Source of the DNA: Candidatus Gastranaerophilales bacterium
GTDB taxonomy: Bacteria > Cyanobacteriota > Vampirovibrionia > Gastranaerophilales > Gastranaerophilaceae
Reading direction: 5' to 3'
Length of the DNA: 33,320 nt
Assembly (NCBI GenBank): GCA_944326615.1
Contig: CALVEO010000018.1
Span: 1-33,320 of the forward strand
Every line of letters begins with the position of its first letter. Within the stretch, counting starts at the first letter, position 1. Below, in pieces: positions 24,298 through 32,992 of this stretch. The position numbers and the translations under genes were made by a program. The notes under the pieces were generated by a model. That model ran no database searches. It saw only the letters and a list, made by a program, of their open reading frames with translations, and was not told where the DNA came from.

Positions 24298-26253
24298 TTA
24301 TTTCATCGCATCGTACAATTCTTTCATAGCTGCATCACCGGTATAATAAGCATTAGCAAAAGATAAGGCATTCTGTGAATAGATTTTATTTAACTGCCGA
24401 TTATTTATAAGTTCCACAACATCATCTGCAAACTCCTCAGGATTATCAGAAATAAAACCACAAAATTTATCAATGCCGCTAACACCCTGCGCACCAACTG
24501 ATGTTGTTACAACAGCAGTAGAATGTACAAGTGCTTCAACAAGTTTTATCTTTAATCCTGAACCAGCCAATAACGGAATAACTGAACAAAAAGCAGATTT
24601 GTAAATTTCTTTCAAGTCAGGAACAAAACCTTTGAAATAAACATTTTTGTATTCTTTTTCTTTAAAATAATTGCAAACACCACCGCAAACCAACAATTTT
24701 GCATCAGGAACTTTCTGCAAAACCAACGGAAAAATATTATTAATGAAATATTCAACACCCTGACAGTTAACAAGTGATGCGCCGCTAACACAAACTATAT
24801 TCTTTTCTTCGGGGTTCAAAACTTTTTCAGAATAACTCAATTGTCTGTAATAAATCACAGGTAAATTAACAACAATCTTATCAGGACACAAAGATTTTAT
24901 TTTTGCTTTCTCATCTTCTTGAATTGCAGCAACAATATCAGCCTTATTCCAAAATTTTACTTCATTATCTTTAGTCCAATATTCAATATCAGATGTATCA
25001 AGATTTTGATTTTTGAACATCTCCAGACGGTTATGCCAGATATCGTTTGTTAACACAACTTTATAAGGTATTTGCGAAGTCTCAGGTAAATCAAAAACAT
25101 TACATAAATTTGTCATATTTACAAAAACAGCATAATATTTATTTTTACTTAAAATAGTTTTTATCCAGTTAAGTTTTTGAACAGGTAACGGCATATTAGA
25201 GATAATTTTTGGAATATTAAAATCCAAATTTAAAAATGTATTGCTGCCTAAAATGCGAACAGCTTTATAAATATAATCAGGACTATTTTTTGCAGTAAAA
25301 CGATTTAACAGTTTTCTTGGCTGCCTTAGTGCTATATAATCGACACTATATTTTTTCTTTAATTCTGAAATAACAGAATTTAAATATTTATATGCCCCAT
25401 TGTTTAAATTTTTGCGGATTGCTAGTTCTGATATAAATAAAATTCTTTTTCTTGTATTCAAAATTTTAGATAAAATTATATATTTTTTCGGAGACAGTTT
25501 TAATTTAAACAGTATTTTTTCACAAGCAGGCAAATCAAGATCGTTACAGTTTTTATTCAATACTTTTTGCTTATACAATCTGTAATCACCAAATTTTAAA
25601 ATATTACTCACACTCTTTTTAGGACACCATGATGCATTAAAATGATGAACAGCGTAAGTATTGTCGCCTTCATATAAACAGAAATAATTGTAAGGGAATA
25701 AAACACAGTTCTTTTCAAGAACCACTTTTTCAGACCCGTTATATGGCGGCAAAAGATTATATTTCGATTTAAAATAATTTCTTACACGTACAGAATTAGT
25801 TGTCAAATCCATTTCGCCGTCAGGTTTTATAAACGGAATATCATTATATTCATCAAGCAAATCTTTAATAATTTTATTATGCTTTTGAGCACCGACAACA
25901 GCAGTAAACGGTTCCACAATACCATGCCAGTTATCAAATCCGGAAAAGAATTCCAAATCAAGAAAATCATCAAACGATTTGAAAACCTCATTATCAGAAT
26001 CAAGATATATACCGCCATAATTATACAAAGCATATAATCTGAAATAATCTGATATAAAAGCCCATTTTTTAGCTTCATAGGCTTCTTTGACATATCTGTT
26101 TTCACAACTTTTTAAATCATTATCATTCCATTCCCTGATTTCATAATCGGGAAGGTATTTTTTCCAGCTTTCAATACATTTAAGCACCAATTCAGGTTTT
26201 GGATTATTGCCAAACCAGCAATAGTGAATAATTTTTGGAATTCCGGCAAACAT
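24298..26253 (-). CDS. two-domain glycosyltransferase (GT32-like plus GT4-like)
   Basis: A 651-residue fusion. Residues 1 to about 230 are a DXD sugar-transferase of the GT32/capsular type: IPKIIHYCWFG, then FRLYALYNYGGIYLDSDNEV with the DSD at 85-87. Residues about 265-651 are GT-B: a Rossmann start (KKRILFISELAIRKN-like), a central LVVCV-type strand and the C-terminal motif FVPDLKEIYKSAFCSVIPL followed by GSGLKIKLVEALVHSTAVVT, the GT4 nucleotide-sugar site with its conserved glutamate. Two bonds are therefore made by one chain. GGAGAG lies before the ATG. Linkages and sugars are unknown. Confidence 0.88.
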   Translation of the reverse strand: MFAGIPKIIHYCWFGNNPKPELVLKCIESWKKYLPDYEIREWNDNDLKSCENRYVKEAYEAKKWAFISDYFRLYALYNYGGIYLDSDNEVFKSFDDFLDLEFFSGFDNWHGIVEPFTAVVGAQKHNKIIKDLLDEYNDIPFIKPDGEMDLTTNSVRVRNYFKSKYNLLPPYNGSEKVVLEKNCVLFPYNYFCLYEGDNTYAVHHFNASWCPKKSVSNILKFGDYRLYKQKVLNKNCNDLDLPACEKILFKLKLSPKKYIILSKILNTRKRILFISELAIRKNLNNGAYKYLNSVISELKKKYSVDYIALRQPRKLLNRFTAKNSPDYIYKAVRILGSNTFLNLDFNIPKIISNMPLPVQKLNWIKTILSKNKYYAVFVNMTNLCNVFDLPETSQIPYKVVLTNDIWHNRLEMFKNQNLDTSDIEYWTKDNEVKFWNKADIVAAIQEDEKAKIKSLCPDKIVVNLPVIYYRQLSYSEKVLNPEEKNIVCVSGASLVNCQGVEYFINNIFPLVLQKVPDAKLLVCGGVCNYFKEKEYKNVYFKGFVPDLKEIYKSAFCSVIPLLAGSGLKIKLVEALVHSTAVVTTSVGAQGVSGIDKFCGFISDNPEEFADDVVELINNRQLNKIYSQNALSFANAYYTGDAAMKELYDAMK

Positions 26254-26276
26254 TTTATACTCTCCACTATATAATC

Positions 26277-27272
26277 TTATCTTTTGTCTCCAAGTATACC
26301 GTAAAAACGATAAAATCTATATAGTAAAAATTGACTTAAAAAATATATTTTAAAACGTAAAGATTTAGAAAAATTTAAAAAGTTTTTCTCATAATATCTA
26401 CGAGTCTTAATATCAAGATTAATTGCAGAAACAATTTCATCTACCTGCTTTGCTGTTTTAAATCTATTTTTTCTTGGCAATTCACAAAAAGCACAATCAA
26501 CCGCATGTATTCTAAACAATTTATTTAAAATATCATTATATATTTGCAGCTTCTCTTTATCTTTTACATTTAATTTCACAAAATCAAACATGCTCTTCAT
26601 ACAATAGTAAACAGATATTCGCTTTTCAGGATTACATATTGCATTGGTGCCATGTTGAATATATTTGTAAAAAGGTTTATTTATAAAAGAAATTTTATCC
26701 GAACAGCAAACTAGATATTTAAAAGCAAATTCCAAATCCTCTGCGATTTGAAAACCTGTTAAAAATGATAAATTAAATTTATTAATGATAGATTTTTTAA
26801 AAATCTTATTCCATACACATGCAATAAGCATCCCTTCATTTAACAAATCAAATTTATCATCTATTCCGTCTAAATTTCTAATAAAAGATTTTTCTTCTAA
26901 TTCGTCAATTACCTCAATCCCGCATATTGCCATATCTGACTGTTCTTTTTCTATTGAAGAAATCATTTCAATATAAATATTTTCGTCCACATAATCATCC
27001 TGGTCGCAAAAAGTTACATAATCACCGTTAGCAGCATTAATTCCGTTATTTCGTGCAGCACTTACACCGCAATTCTCTTGTTCTATCAATACAACACGAT
27101 TATCAGCTAAGGCAAATTTTCTTATTATTTCAGCGGATTCATCACTACTACCGTCATTGATACACAAAATTTCTATATTTGTATATTTTTGATTAATAAG
27201 AGATGCCAAACATCTTTCTAAAAATTTTTCGCCATTATATACAGGTATAATTACAGATAATTTGTTATCCAT
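26277..27272 (-). CDS. family 2 glycosyltransferase
   Basis: A GT-A glycosyltransferase of 331 residues. The start KLSVIIPVYNGEKFLERCLA is the family's nucleotide-binding strand, followed by INDGSSDESAE, the CGVSAARNNGI segment and DxD as FCDQDDYVDE. The C-terminal half is basic and may meet the membrane or acceptor. AAGGAA provides the ribosome-binding site. It follows gmhA after 15 bp inside the operon. One candidate role is transferring the heptose made by the neighbouring genes, but nothing in the sequence proves it. Confidence 0.92.
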   Translation of the reverse strand: MDNKLSVIIPVYNGEKFLERCLASLINQKYTNIEILCINDGSSDESAEIIRKFALADNRVVLIEQENCGVSAARNNGINAANGDYVTFCDQDDYVDENIYIEMISSIEKEQSDMAICGIEVIDELEEKSFIRNLDGIDDKFDLLNEGMLIACVWNKIFKKSIINKFNLSFLTGFQIAEDLEFAFKYLVCCSDKISFINKPFYKYIQHGTNAICNPEKRISVYYCMKSMFDFVKLNVKDKEKLQIYNDILNKLFRIHAVDCAFCELPRKNRFKTAKQVDEIVSAINLDIKTRRYYEKNFLNFSKSLRFKIYFLSQFLLYRFYRFYGILGDKR

Positions 27273-27287
27273 TTATAATTCCTTAAT

Positions 27288-27863
27288 TCACCTATACAAT
27301 CGTTTATTTATATGTTCACAAATAATACTAACTATCATATGATCAAGCACCATATGCAAATCCTCAGTTATCTGCATATCATCAATATTCATGTTAACGG
27401 AATATTTAGCGGTTTGTTTCAGTCTGCCTCCGTTATAACCTGTCAAACCAACTGTTATACCGTCATTTAAATTTGCATATTCAACAGCTTTCAAAACATT
27501 TTTCGAATTACCGCTTCCTGATATACCTATAACTATATCACCGGGCTTATACAAATTCTTTAACTGTTCAACAAAAATATCATCATAACTTATATCATTT
27601 GCATAGGCCAGCATAGTCGGAATATTATCATTTAAACAAATAAACTTAAAGCGTTTTTCAAAACCATGACTTGCGCCTTTGTTAAAATCACAGCAAAAAT
27701 GACTTGCAGTTGATGCAGACCCGCCATTTCCCATTATAAAAATATTCTTTTCATTCTCTCTTGCCTCTAGTAATATTTCTATAAATCTTATAATTTCCTG
27801 CCTATCCAGCCTGTCTATAGTTGTTTTTAATGTTTCAAAATAATTATTGATAAACTCTTTCAT
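27288..27863 (-). CDS. gmhA: sedoheptulose 7-phosphate isomerase
   Basis: First step of heptose activation: D-sedoheptulose 7-phosphate to D-glycero-D-manno-heptose 7-phosphate. A 191-residue SIS-domain protein with GmhA signatures: FIMGNGGSASTASHFCCDFN, where the Gly-Gly-Ser loop binds phosphate and His55 follows, then ISGSGNSKNVLKA and TEDLHMVLDHMI near the end. Length matches the family. It sits 3 bp after hddA within the operon, and the following genes complete the pathway. Confidence 0.94.
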   Translation of the reverse strand: MKEFINNYFETLKTTIDRLDRQEIIRFIEILLEARENEKNIFIMGNGGSASTASHFCCDFNKGASHGFEKRFKFICLNDNIPTMLAYANDISYDDIFVEQLKNLYKPGDIVIGISGSGNSKNVLKAVEYANLNDGITVGLTGYNGGRLKQTAKYSVNMNIDDMQITEDLHMVLDHMIVSIICEHINKRLYR

Positions 27864-27866
27864 TTA

Positions 27867-28865
27867 TTAACTCCTGTACAATTTTACTTTATTATAGTGA
27901 ATAATATTTGTACCTTTGTTATCAAATTTAAAATCAATTTCTTTTAAATCAGCTAATGCTCTGCGGACTTTATTATGATATTGTTCTTCCACATAGAAAA
28001 GCAAAAATCCACCGCCGCCTGCTCCAAGAAGCTTTCCGCCAAGCGCTCCGTTTTGACGAGCCAAATCATAATAATAATCAATTTGAGAATTAGAAATTCC
28101 TGATGCAAGCTCCTTTTTATACATCCAGCCGGTATGGAGCACCTCTCCCATTGCACTTGTATTGCCTTTTAAAAGTTCTTCCTTCAAATCTCTTGATAAT
28201 TGTACCATTTTATGTAAATTATTAATTTTAGCATCATCATATGTTGTATTTTTCTTTTGTTCTGCCAAAATTTGGCCGGCAGAACGTGTCTGGCCGGTAT
28301 AAAACATCAACAGATTTTTCTCTAAAACACTGTATGCATCAGACATTAAGTATAATTTTTCAACATCAACAAGTCCGTTTTTTCTAAATTCTATAAAATT
28401 AAGTCCGCCGCAAGCACAGGCATATTGATCCTGCTTTCCTATTGGCTCTTTCAAATCTTCTATTTCAATTTTGCAAGCTAATGCTGCTATATCTTCTTTA
28501 TTCATATACTGATCGGTATAAGCATTGCATAAATTAATTAAACCTACAGTGAAAGCTGAAGAAGAAGCAAGCCCTGTTCCTGCTGGGATATCAGCACTGG
28601 AATTAAAATCAACACCCTTGATTGAGTATCTTTTAAAAACCTCTCTTATGATAGGATGATTAATATCTTCAACACTGGAAGGATTTTCAGTCTTTGAATA
28701 TTTTAAAAGATATTTATCCTCATTAAAATATGGGTGAATAGACAAATACATATATTTATTAATAGAAGCACTAACAACTGAACCGCCAAATCTTTCATAG
28801 TAATTTGATAAATCACTTCCGCCTCCGGCGAAACTAATTCTAAAAGGTGTTCTGGTTATTATCAT
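27867..28865 (-). CDS. hddA: D-glycero-alpha-D-manno-heptose 7-phosphate kinase
   Basis: A GHMP kinase that phosphorylates heptose 7-phosphate at C1 in the alpha configuration, giving the 1,7-bisphosphate. Motifs in the 332 residues: RTPFRISFAGGGSDLSNYYE at the N-terminus, PAGTGLASSSAFTVG (ATP-binding loop) and LLGAGGGGFLLFY near the C-terminus. The first stretch is typical of HddA rather than of other GHMP kinases. It overlaps hddC-gmhB by 4 bp (ATGA) and precedes gmhA by 3 bp, so the four activities are translationally linked. Confidence 0.93.
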   Translation of the reverse strand: MIITRTPFRISFAGGGSDLSNYYERFGGSVVSASINKYMYLSIHPYFNEDKYLLKYSKTENPSSVEDINHPIIREVFKRYSIKGVDFNSSADIPAGTGLASSSAFTVGLINLCNAYTDQYMNKEDIAALACKIEIEDLKEPIGKQDQYACACGGLNFIEFRKNGLVDVEKLYLMSDAYSVLEKNLLMFYTGQTRSAGQILAEQKKNTTYDDAKINNLHKMVQLSRDLKEELLKGNTSAMGEVLHTGWMYKKELASGISNSQIDYYYDLARQNGALGGKLLGAGGGGFLLFYVEEQYHNKVRRALADLKEIDFKFDNKGTNIIHYNKVKLYRS

Positions 28866-30130
28866 TTTAATTCTCCAATAATTAATTCAACGGCGTCTTT
28901 AAGGTTAGCTGCTATATAATCAGCCCCGTCTATTTTACCTATCGAAACAGTTTTACATCCTGCATTTTTCCCTGCCTCAATATCTCTTTTACTGTCTCCT
29001 ATCATCCAGGAATTTTTCAAATCAATATTTAAGTCATTAGCAGCTTTAAACAGCATACCAGCCTTAGGTTTTCTGCATTCGCAATCGATTTTTAGCTCAG
29101 GGACTTCTCCCTCAAAACCTTTTTCGGGATGATGAGGACAATAATAAATTTTATTTAAATATGCGCCCTGTTCACCTAACAATGTCTCCATTTTTTTATG
29201 CATATTTTCAATATCAGCAATTGTAATAAAACCTTTAGCCGCCATTGGCTGATTTGTAACAACAACTGCTAAATAATCACTATTGTTTATAATCTTGACT
29301 GCTTCTGCAGTTTCCGGCAGTAATTTAAAATCTTTAACTGACGGTTTTGTTCCCATATCCGGGTTAATAACTCCATCCCGATCTAAAAATATACATGGAC
29401 GTTTGTTTTTCTTATTTAATCTTGCAACCTTTCCGGATATAAAATCCTGTTCTACTTTTTCAAATCTCTCAGCAGTACCCATATCTTTAATATACTCAGG
29501 CGTTGAGTATGCTGCCAGAATTTCTCCGTTATCAATAAGTTTTTTCAAAATATCTTTCCCAAAATCCTGAAAAACACCATTTTCTATATAATCAAAAATT
29601 TTCGGAGAAAATATATACACAGCAGCATTCACAAGGTTTTGATAATATTTACCCTCATCATGAGGTTTTGGCAAAACAGAAGTTACAATATTTTCAGAAT
29701 TAATCTCCAATAGATCACTATCATACGGATGATCATTTGGGTGTACTATAGCAGTGCCTATTGAATTATGAGATTTATCAAAATCAATAAAACTTTTAAT
29801 ATCAAAATCCATAACAACATCGCCGTAGAAAACAAGGAACCTTTCTGTAATTTTCTCCCGGATTAGCTTTAAGCACCCTGCAGTTCCAAGCGGATAAGGT
29901 TCAACAACATGGTGAATTTTTACACCCCATTTTTCACCATTGCCGAAATAATCCTCAATAACATTCGCCAAGTGTCCCGATAATATAAAAATTTCATTAA
30001 TGCCATACCGTTTAGCAAACAGAATTTGATGCTCCAATAAAGGCTTCCCGGCAATTTTTACCATTGGTTTAGGAATATCCTTTAGCCCTAGTCTTGTGCC
30101 TTTTCCACCTGCGATTATTACAAGCTGCAT
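28862..30130 (-). CDS. fused heptose 1-phosphate guanylyltransferase and heptose bisphosphate phosphatase
   Basis: Two activities in one 422-residue chain. Residues 1 to about 230 are a nucleotidyltransferase (HddC type): GGKGTRL at 8-14, IPKPMVKI, and GDVV at 103-106; it would make GDP-D-glycero-alpha-D-manno-heptose. Residues about 243-422 are an HAD phosphatase of the GmhB type: FLDRDGVINPD with nucleophile Asp250 and Asp252, VVTNQ, the zinc cluster Cys331/His333 with Cys350/Cys352 (CPHH and CEC), RKPKAGM, and GDSKRDIEAG. GmhB removes the C7 phosphate just before nucleotide transfer, so the fusion joins consecutive steps. It overlaps genes on both sides. Confidence 0.93.
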   Translation of the reverse strand: MQLVIIAGGKGTRLGLKDIPKPMVKIAGKPLLEHQILFAKRYGINEIFILSGHLANVIEDYFGNGEKWGVKIHHVVEPYPLGTAGCLKLIREKITERFLVFYGDVVMDFDIKSFIDFDKSHNSIGTAIVHPNDHPYDSDLLEINSENIVTSVLPKPHDEGKYYQNLVNAAVYIFSPKIFDYIENGVFQDFGKDILKKLIDNGEILAAYSTPEYIKDMGTAERFEKVEQDFISGKVARLNKKNKRPCIFLDRDGVINPDMGTKPSVKDFKLLPETAEAVKIINNSDYLAVVVTNQPMAAKGFITIADIENMHKKMETLLGEQGAYLNKIYYCPHHPEKGFEGEVPELKIDCECRKPKAGMLFKAANDLNIDLKNSWMIGDSKRDIEAGKNAGCKTVSIGKIDGADYIAANLKDAVELIIGELK

Positions 30131-31071
30131 AAATCCCTCTCTAATATATATCTTATTGATTTTCTCACCGCTTCATTTGATGAAACTTTAGCTTTCCATC
30201 CAAGTCTGTGAATTTTATCCAAACAGTAACTGAATCTCGGAACATCGCCTACCCAGCCCCTTTCTCCTCCGGTGTATTTTATCTTGGCATTTAATCCCAT
30301 TTCTTCTATTACCATTTGCGCAATTTCTTTAACTTTAGTTCTGCTTTCAACCCCGAGATTAAAATAATTTATTTTATCGTTTGTTGATTTCCAAACCAGC
30401 AAAATTGCTTCCACAAGGTCTTTTACATACAAATAAGGCTTGACCTGCTCGCCATTTCCAAGAACTTCAAGTTCTGCGGGATTTTTTCTTAATTTATTAA
30501 TGAAATCATAAATTGCCCCATGTGTAGCTCTTTCGCCTACAACATTAGGAAATCGTGTAATCCATGCTTTAAAACCGTAATTTTCACAAAAACTTGAAAT
30601 ATATGCCTCCGATGCTAACTTTGAAGCTCCATAATGTGAAATAGGGAAAAGCGGCCCAAAATCCTCATTAACTGCAATTTCCGCCTCTCCATATATTGCA
30701 GAAGTAGATGCAAAAACTATCTCTGTTATATTGTATTCCTTCATTGCCAACAGCACATTATAAGTCGTAGATAGTGTATTATTAAAATCTACATCAGGAT
30801 CTTTATGACTTTTGGCAATATCTGAATTTGCTGCCATATGAAAAACAACATCAAAATTATTTTCTTCGAAAACCTTAAAAAAATCCTGCCTATCCATAAT
30901 ATCTCCTTTGATAAAAGAGAAATTCTGATTTTTCATTGCTTCATCCAAATTTGATAATCTGCCTAAAGATAAATTATCATATACAACAACTCTGTTTCCT
31001 TCTGCTAATAATGCATCAGCGAGATGGCTGCCAATAAAACCTGCTCCGCCTGTTATTAATATATTTTTCAT
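30118..31071 (-). CDS. extended SDR NAD-dependent epimerase/dehydratase
   Basis: A nucleotide-sugar or sugar-modifying short-chain dehydrogenase of the extended type, 317 residues. Rossmann motif TGGAGFIGSH (7-16), and catalytic Tyr147-x3-Lys151 (HYGASK), with the serine in ASTSAIYGEA. NLGVESRTKVKEIAQMV and the C-terminal GWKAKVSSNEAV are typical of UDP-glucose 4-epimerase-like enzymes. The exact substrate is not determined; in this operon it could modify a nucleotide sugar for the glycan. The ATG at 31071 is chosen because it overlaps the upstream stop as ATGA and follows GGAAGG; 14 extra upstream codons are rejected. Confidence 0.9.
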   Translation of the reverse strand: MKNILITGGAGFIGSHLADALLAEGNRVVVYDNLSLGRLSNLDEAMKNQNFSFIKGDIMDRQDFFKVFEENNFDVVFHMAANSDIAKSHKDPDVDFNNTLSTTYNVLLAMKEYNITEIVFASTSAIYGEAEIAVNEDFGPLFPISHYGASKLASEAYISSFCENYGFKAWITRFPNVVGERATHGAIYDFINKLRKNPAELEVLGNGEQVKPYLYVKDLVEAILLVWKSTNDKINYFNLGVESRTKVKEIAQMVIEEMGLNAKIKYTGGERGWVGDVPRFSYCLDKIHRLGWKAKVSSNEAVRKSIRYILERDLCSL

Positions 31072-32051
31072 TTTCCTTCCCCACAAAGATTTAAAAACTT
31101 TTTCAAAAAACAATTTTCCATTAATTTTTTATATCTTCTTTTCGTTTTTCTATCTAATAAATCAATATTAATGTCAATAGAGTTTAAAAAGTATCTTGAT
31201 TTTTTATCATAATCTTCCATAAATATTTTAGAAATTTTCTTTCTCCAAACATAAATTTGATTCACATAATAAGATTTTATAAATTGAAAAATTCCTTCAT
31301 TTAAATTCTGTTTATTTTGAATACAATGAAAGAATTCTACAACACTTTCATACCCTGCAATTATATCATTAAGTTTGCTTTTAATATTCTGTTTATCATG
31401 TTTTAACGAATTATCTCTAATTCTATAATAATAAACAGCATCCTTTGCAAAAGTAATTCTGTCTGCCATAAACAAAGCTTTCAAATTAAAAGAAACATCT
31501 TCCTCAGTTTTTGTATTGACAAATAAAATATTGTTTGTACTCAATAATGAATGTCTGTATAATTTATTCCAAACAACTACAGACCCAGACAACACTTTCT
31601 TATCACGGAAATCTGTAGTAACCTCTTTATTAATTTTAAATGCCTGCTTTTGAATATAATTCTGTTTAATTATGTCATTACCACAAAGATAAAAAGAATT
31701 TGAAAATACTACATCAGCATTAAATTGTTCTGCTCTATCGTATAATATTTGCAAAAAATCATTTTCTATTATGTCATCTGCATCAACAAAAGAAATATAT
31801 TTACCCGCAGCATATTTAAGTCCTATGTTTCTTGCAAGCGCAAGAGATTTATTATTTTGAGAATTTTTGATTAATCGAATACGGCTATCTCTTTCAACGT
31901 ATTCTTCACAAATTTTATTACAATTATCAGGGCCGTCAGAAACTATAATTATTTCTATATCAGACAAAGTCTGGCCGACAAGACTATCCAAACATTCCCT
32001 CAGATACTCTTCTACATTAAAAACCGGCACTATAACGGAAACTTTAATCAT
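31068..32051 (-). CDS. family 2 glycosyltransferase, first gene of the operon
   Basis: A GT-A glycosyltransferase of 327 residues: KVSVIVPVFNVEEYLRECLD at the start, IIIVSDGPDN, SLALARNIGLKYAAGKYISF and the DxD in VDADDIIEND, all typical of GT2 family enzymes. The C-terminal region is basic and hydrophobic in short runs, without a clear membrane helix. AAGGAT is the ribosome-binding site; ATG at 32051 or the preceding GTG at 32054 are both possible. It opens the long minus-strand gene series and ends overlapping the SDR gene by 4 bp. Confidence 0.92.
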   Translation of the reverse strand: MIKVSVIVPVFNVEEYLRECLDSLVGQTLSDIEIIIVSDGPDNCNKICEEYVERDSRIRLIKNSQNNKSLALARNIGLKYAAGKYISFVDADDIIENDFLQILYDRAEQFNADVVFSNSFYLCGNDIIKQNYIQKQAFKINKEVTTDFRDKKVLSGSVVVWNKLYRHSLLSTNNILFVNTKTEEDVSFNLKALFMADRITFAKDAVYYYRIRDNSLKHDKQNIKSKLNDIIAGYESVVEFFHCIQNKQNLNEGIFQFIKSYYVNQIYVWRKKISKIFMEDYDKKSRYFLNSIDINIDLLDRKTKRRYKKLMENCFLKKFLNLCGEGK

Positions 32052-32185
32052 CACAAAATATCCTTAAATATTATATATTATCATCAATATAACATAAATA
32101 TATAAAATGTTAAAATGTTAAGCTAAATATTAGCCATAAGTTTACAGTTCTTATAAGATTATAATACACAAATTAAACAAAAGAA

Positions 32186-32602
32186 CTAAAAAGCCTTAAC
32201 TAAAAAAATTTGAATATTTTTACCAACCCTCTCAACTCTTTTAACATAGCGCATATCTGCCCAGCTTGTTAAAATTAAAACAACAGCAGGACGCTTATGA
32301 GTCATTTCGGCATAATACAACGACTGTCCTACACTTTCTGCCCATTTTTTAGCAAAATCAAACTCAATTGCATATTCCTTTGTAAGACAATCAACCCTTG
32401 TCATATCCCACAGCCTGAATTCTTTTTTCCCGAAATTTGGCGCACACCACTGCTCAACATAATACGCTTCATCTTCATCACGCCTCATCGTTTGAATATT
32501 ATACAGACTCTTCGGAACATAATTTAAATCTAAATATAAAATCCCGCTTCCAATCAGAAGTAAAGAAAATACAAAACCAAATATTTTATTTTTCTTACGC
32601 AT
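32186..32602 (-). CDS. membrane-anchored PD-(D/E)XK-like protein
   Basis: A 138-residue protein. The N-terminal segment (IFGFVFSLLLIGSGILYLDL) is a signal anchor or signal peptide. The rest resembles a restriction-endonuclease-like core: VDCLTKEYAIEFDFAKKWAE, with Asp71, then Glu80-x-Asp82 and Lys85 in the right order, and VGQSLYYAEMTHKRPAVVLI, a conserved follow-up in such domains. The match is by motif only and activity is uncertain. If the core faces outside, it might act on extracellular or surface DNA. No Shine-Dalgarno is present; a TATAAT lies 6 nt before the ATG at 32602. There is no cognate methylase nearby. Confidence 0.7.
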   Translation of the reverse strand: MRKKNKIFGFVFSLLLIGSGILYLDLNYVPKSLYNIQTMRRDEDEAYYVEQWCAPNFGKKEFRLWDMTRVDCLTKEYAIEFDFAKKWAESVGQSLYYAEMTHKRPAVVLILTSWADMRYVKRVERVGKNIQIFLVKAF

Positions 32603-32608
32603 ACACAA

Positions 32609-32635
32609 ATTATACTATAAAAAATACCATCTCAA
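32609..32635 (-). promoter_or_regulatory. promoter giving a leaderless PD-(D/E)XK-like mRNA
   Basis: On the minus strand TTGAGA (32635-32630), 15 nt, TATAAT (32614-32609), 6 nt, ATG at 32602. The predicted transcript starts with the ATG itself. Confidence 0.55.
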
Positions 32636-32740
32636 TATAAATCTTCTAAAATAAGTAATAATTGCATAATTTACAGCAATGTGATAAGATTATAGAAAAA
32701 AAGTATTAATATGTAATTTAAATATAGCCTGACTGATTAA

Positions 32741-32848
32741 TTGCATATAAATCACTATTTACATTAAATAATAATATAAATCTTTTTCATACTTCCAGCT
32801 ATTCTTAATTCCAACTGAGCTTTATGCATTAGCAAAAAGCTCTTTTTT
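32741..32848 (+). ncRNA. candidate small RNA ending in an orphan terminator
   Basis: A plus-strand terminator (32817-32848) lies in an intergenic stretch with no plus-strand gene upstream for more than 10 kb. A weak promoter could start a roughly 70-nt transcript ending there: TTGCAT (32741-32746), 17 nt, TTAAAT (32764-32769). Nothing else supports an RNA gene, so this is a low-confidence call. The 32636-32740 stretch upstream holds nothing recognisable. Confidence 0.25.
32817..32848 (+). terminator. orphan intrinsic terminator, plus strand
   Basis: GAGCTTT pairs with AAAGCTC around an inner TGC/GCA stem, followed by seven T. It points away from the minus-strand genes and has no plus-strand gene to serve. 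Confidence 0.7.
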
Positions 32849-32868
32849 TATCTTAAAAATTCAAATCT

Positions 32869-32914
32869 TTTTCCTAGCGAAATATTTCAATACTAGTTGT
32901 AATAAAGTGATTGC
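32869..32914. repeat. left arm of 46-nt inverted repeat flanking the 5S gene
   Basis: Matches the reverse complement of 33213-33258 at 43 of 46 positions (arms begin TTTTCCTAG and end GTGATTGC). The other arm is the sequence just after the 23S rRNA 3' end. Confidence 0.9.
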
Positions 32915-32992
32915 CTTACAAAAAAAGACAATTGCAAATCACATAGGTAATTTAAAAATTCAACTTTAGCAACAAAAACCTATTGAAAAAAT

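Noticed and set aside
23763-24329. 188-residue plus-strand open frame
   Set aside because: It is the complement of the acetyltransferase gene, whose hexapeptide repeats are clear on the minus strand.
22408-32051. Recent horizontal transfer of the glycan operon as an island
   Set aside because: It is somewhat richer in A and T than the housekeeping part, but there is no integrase, tRNA junction, direct repeat or insertion sequence at its borders.
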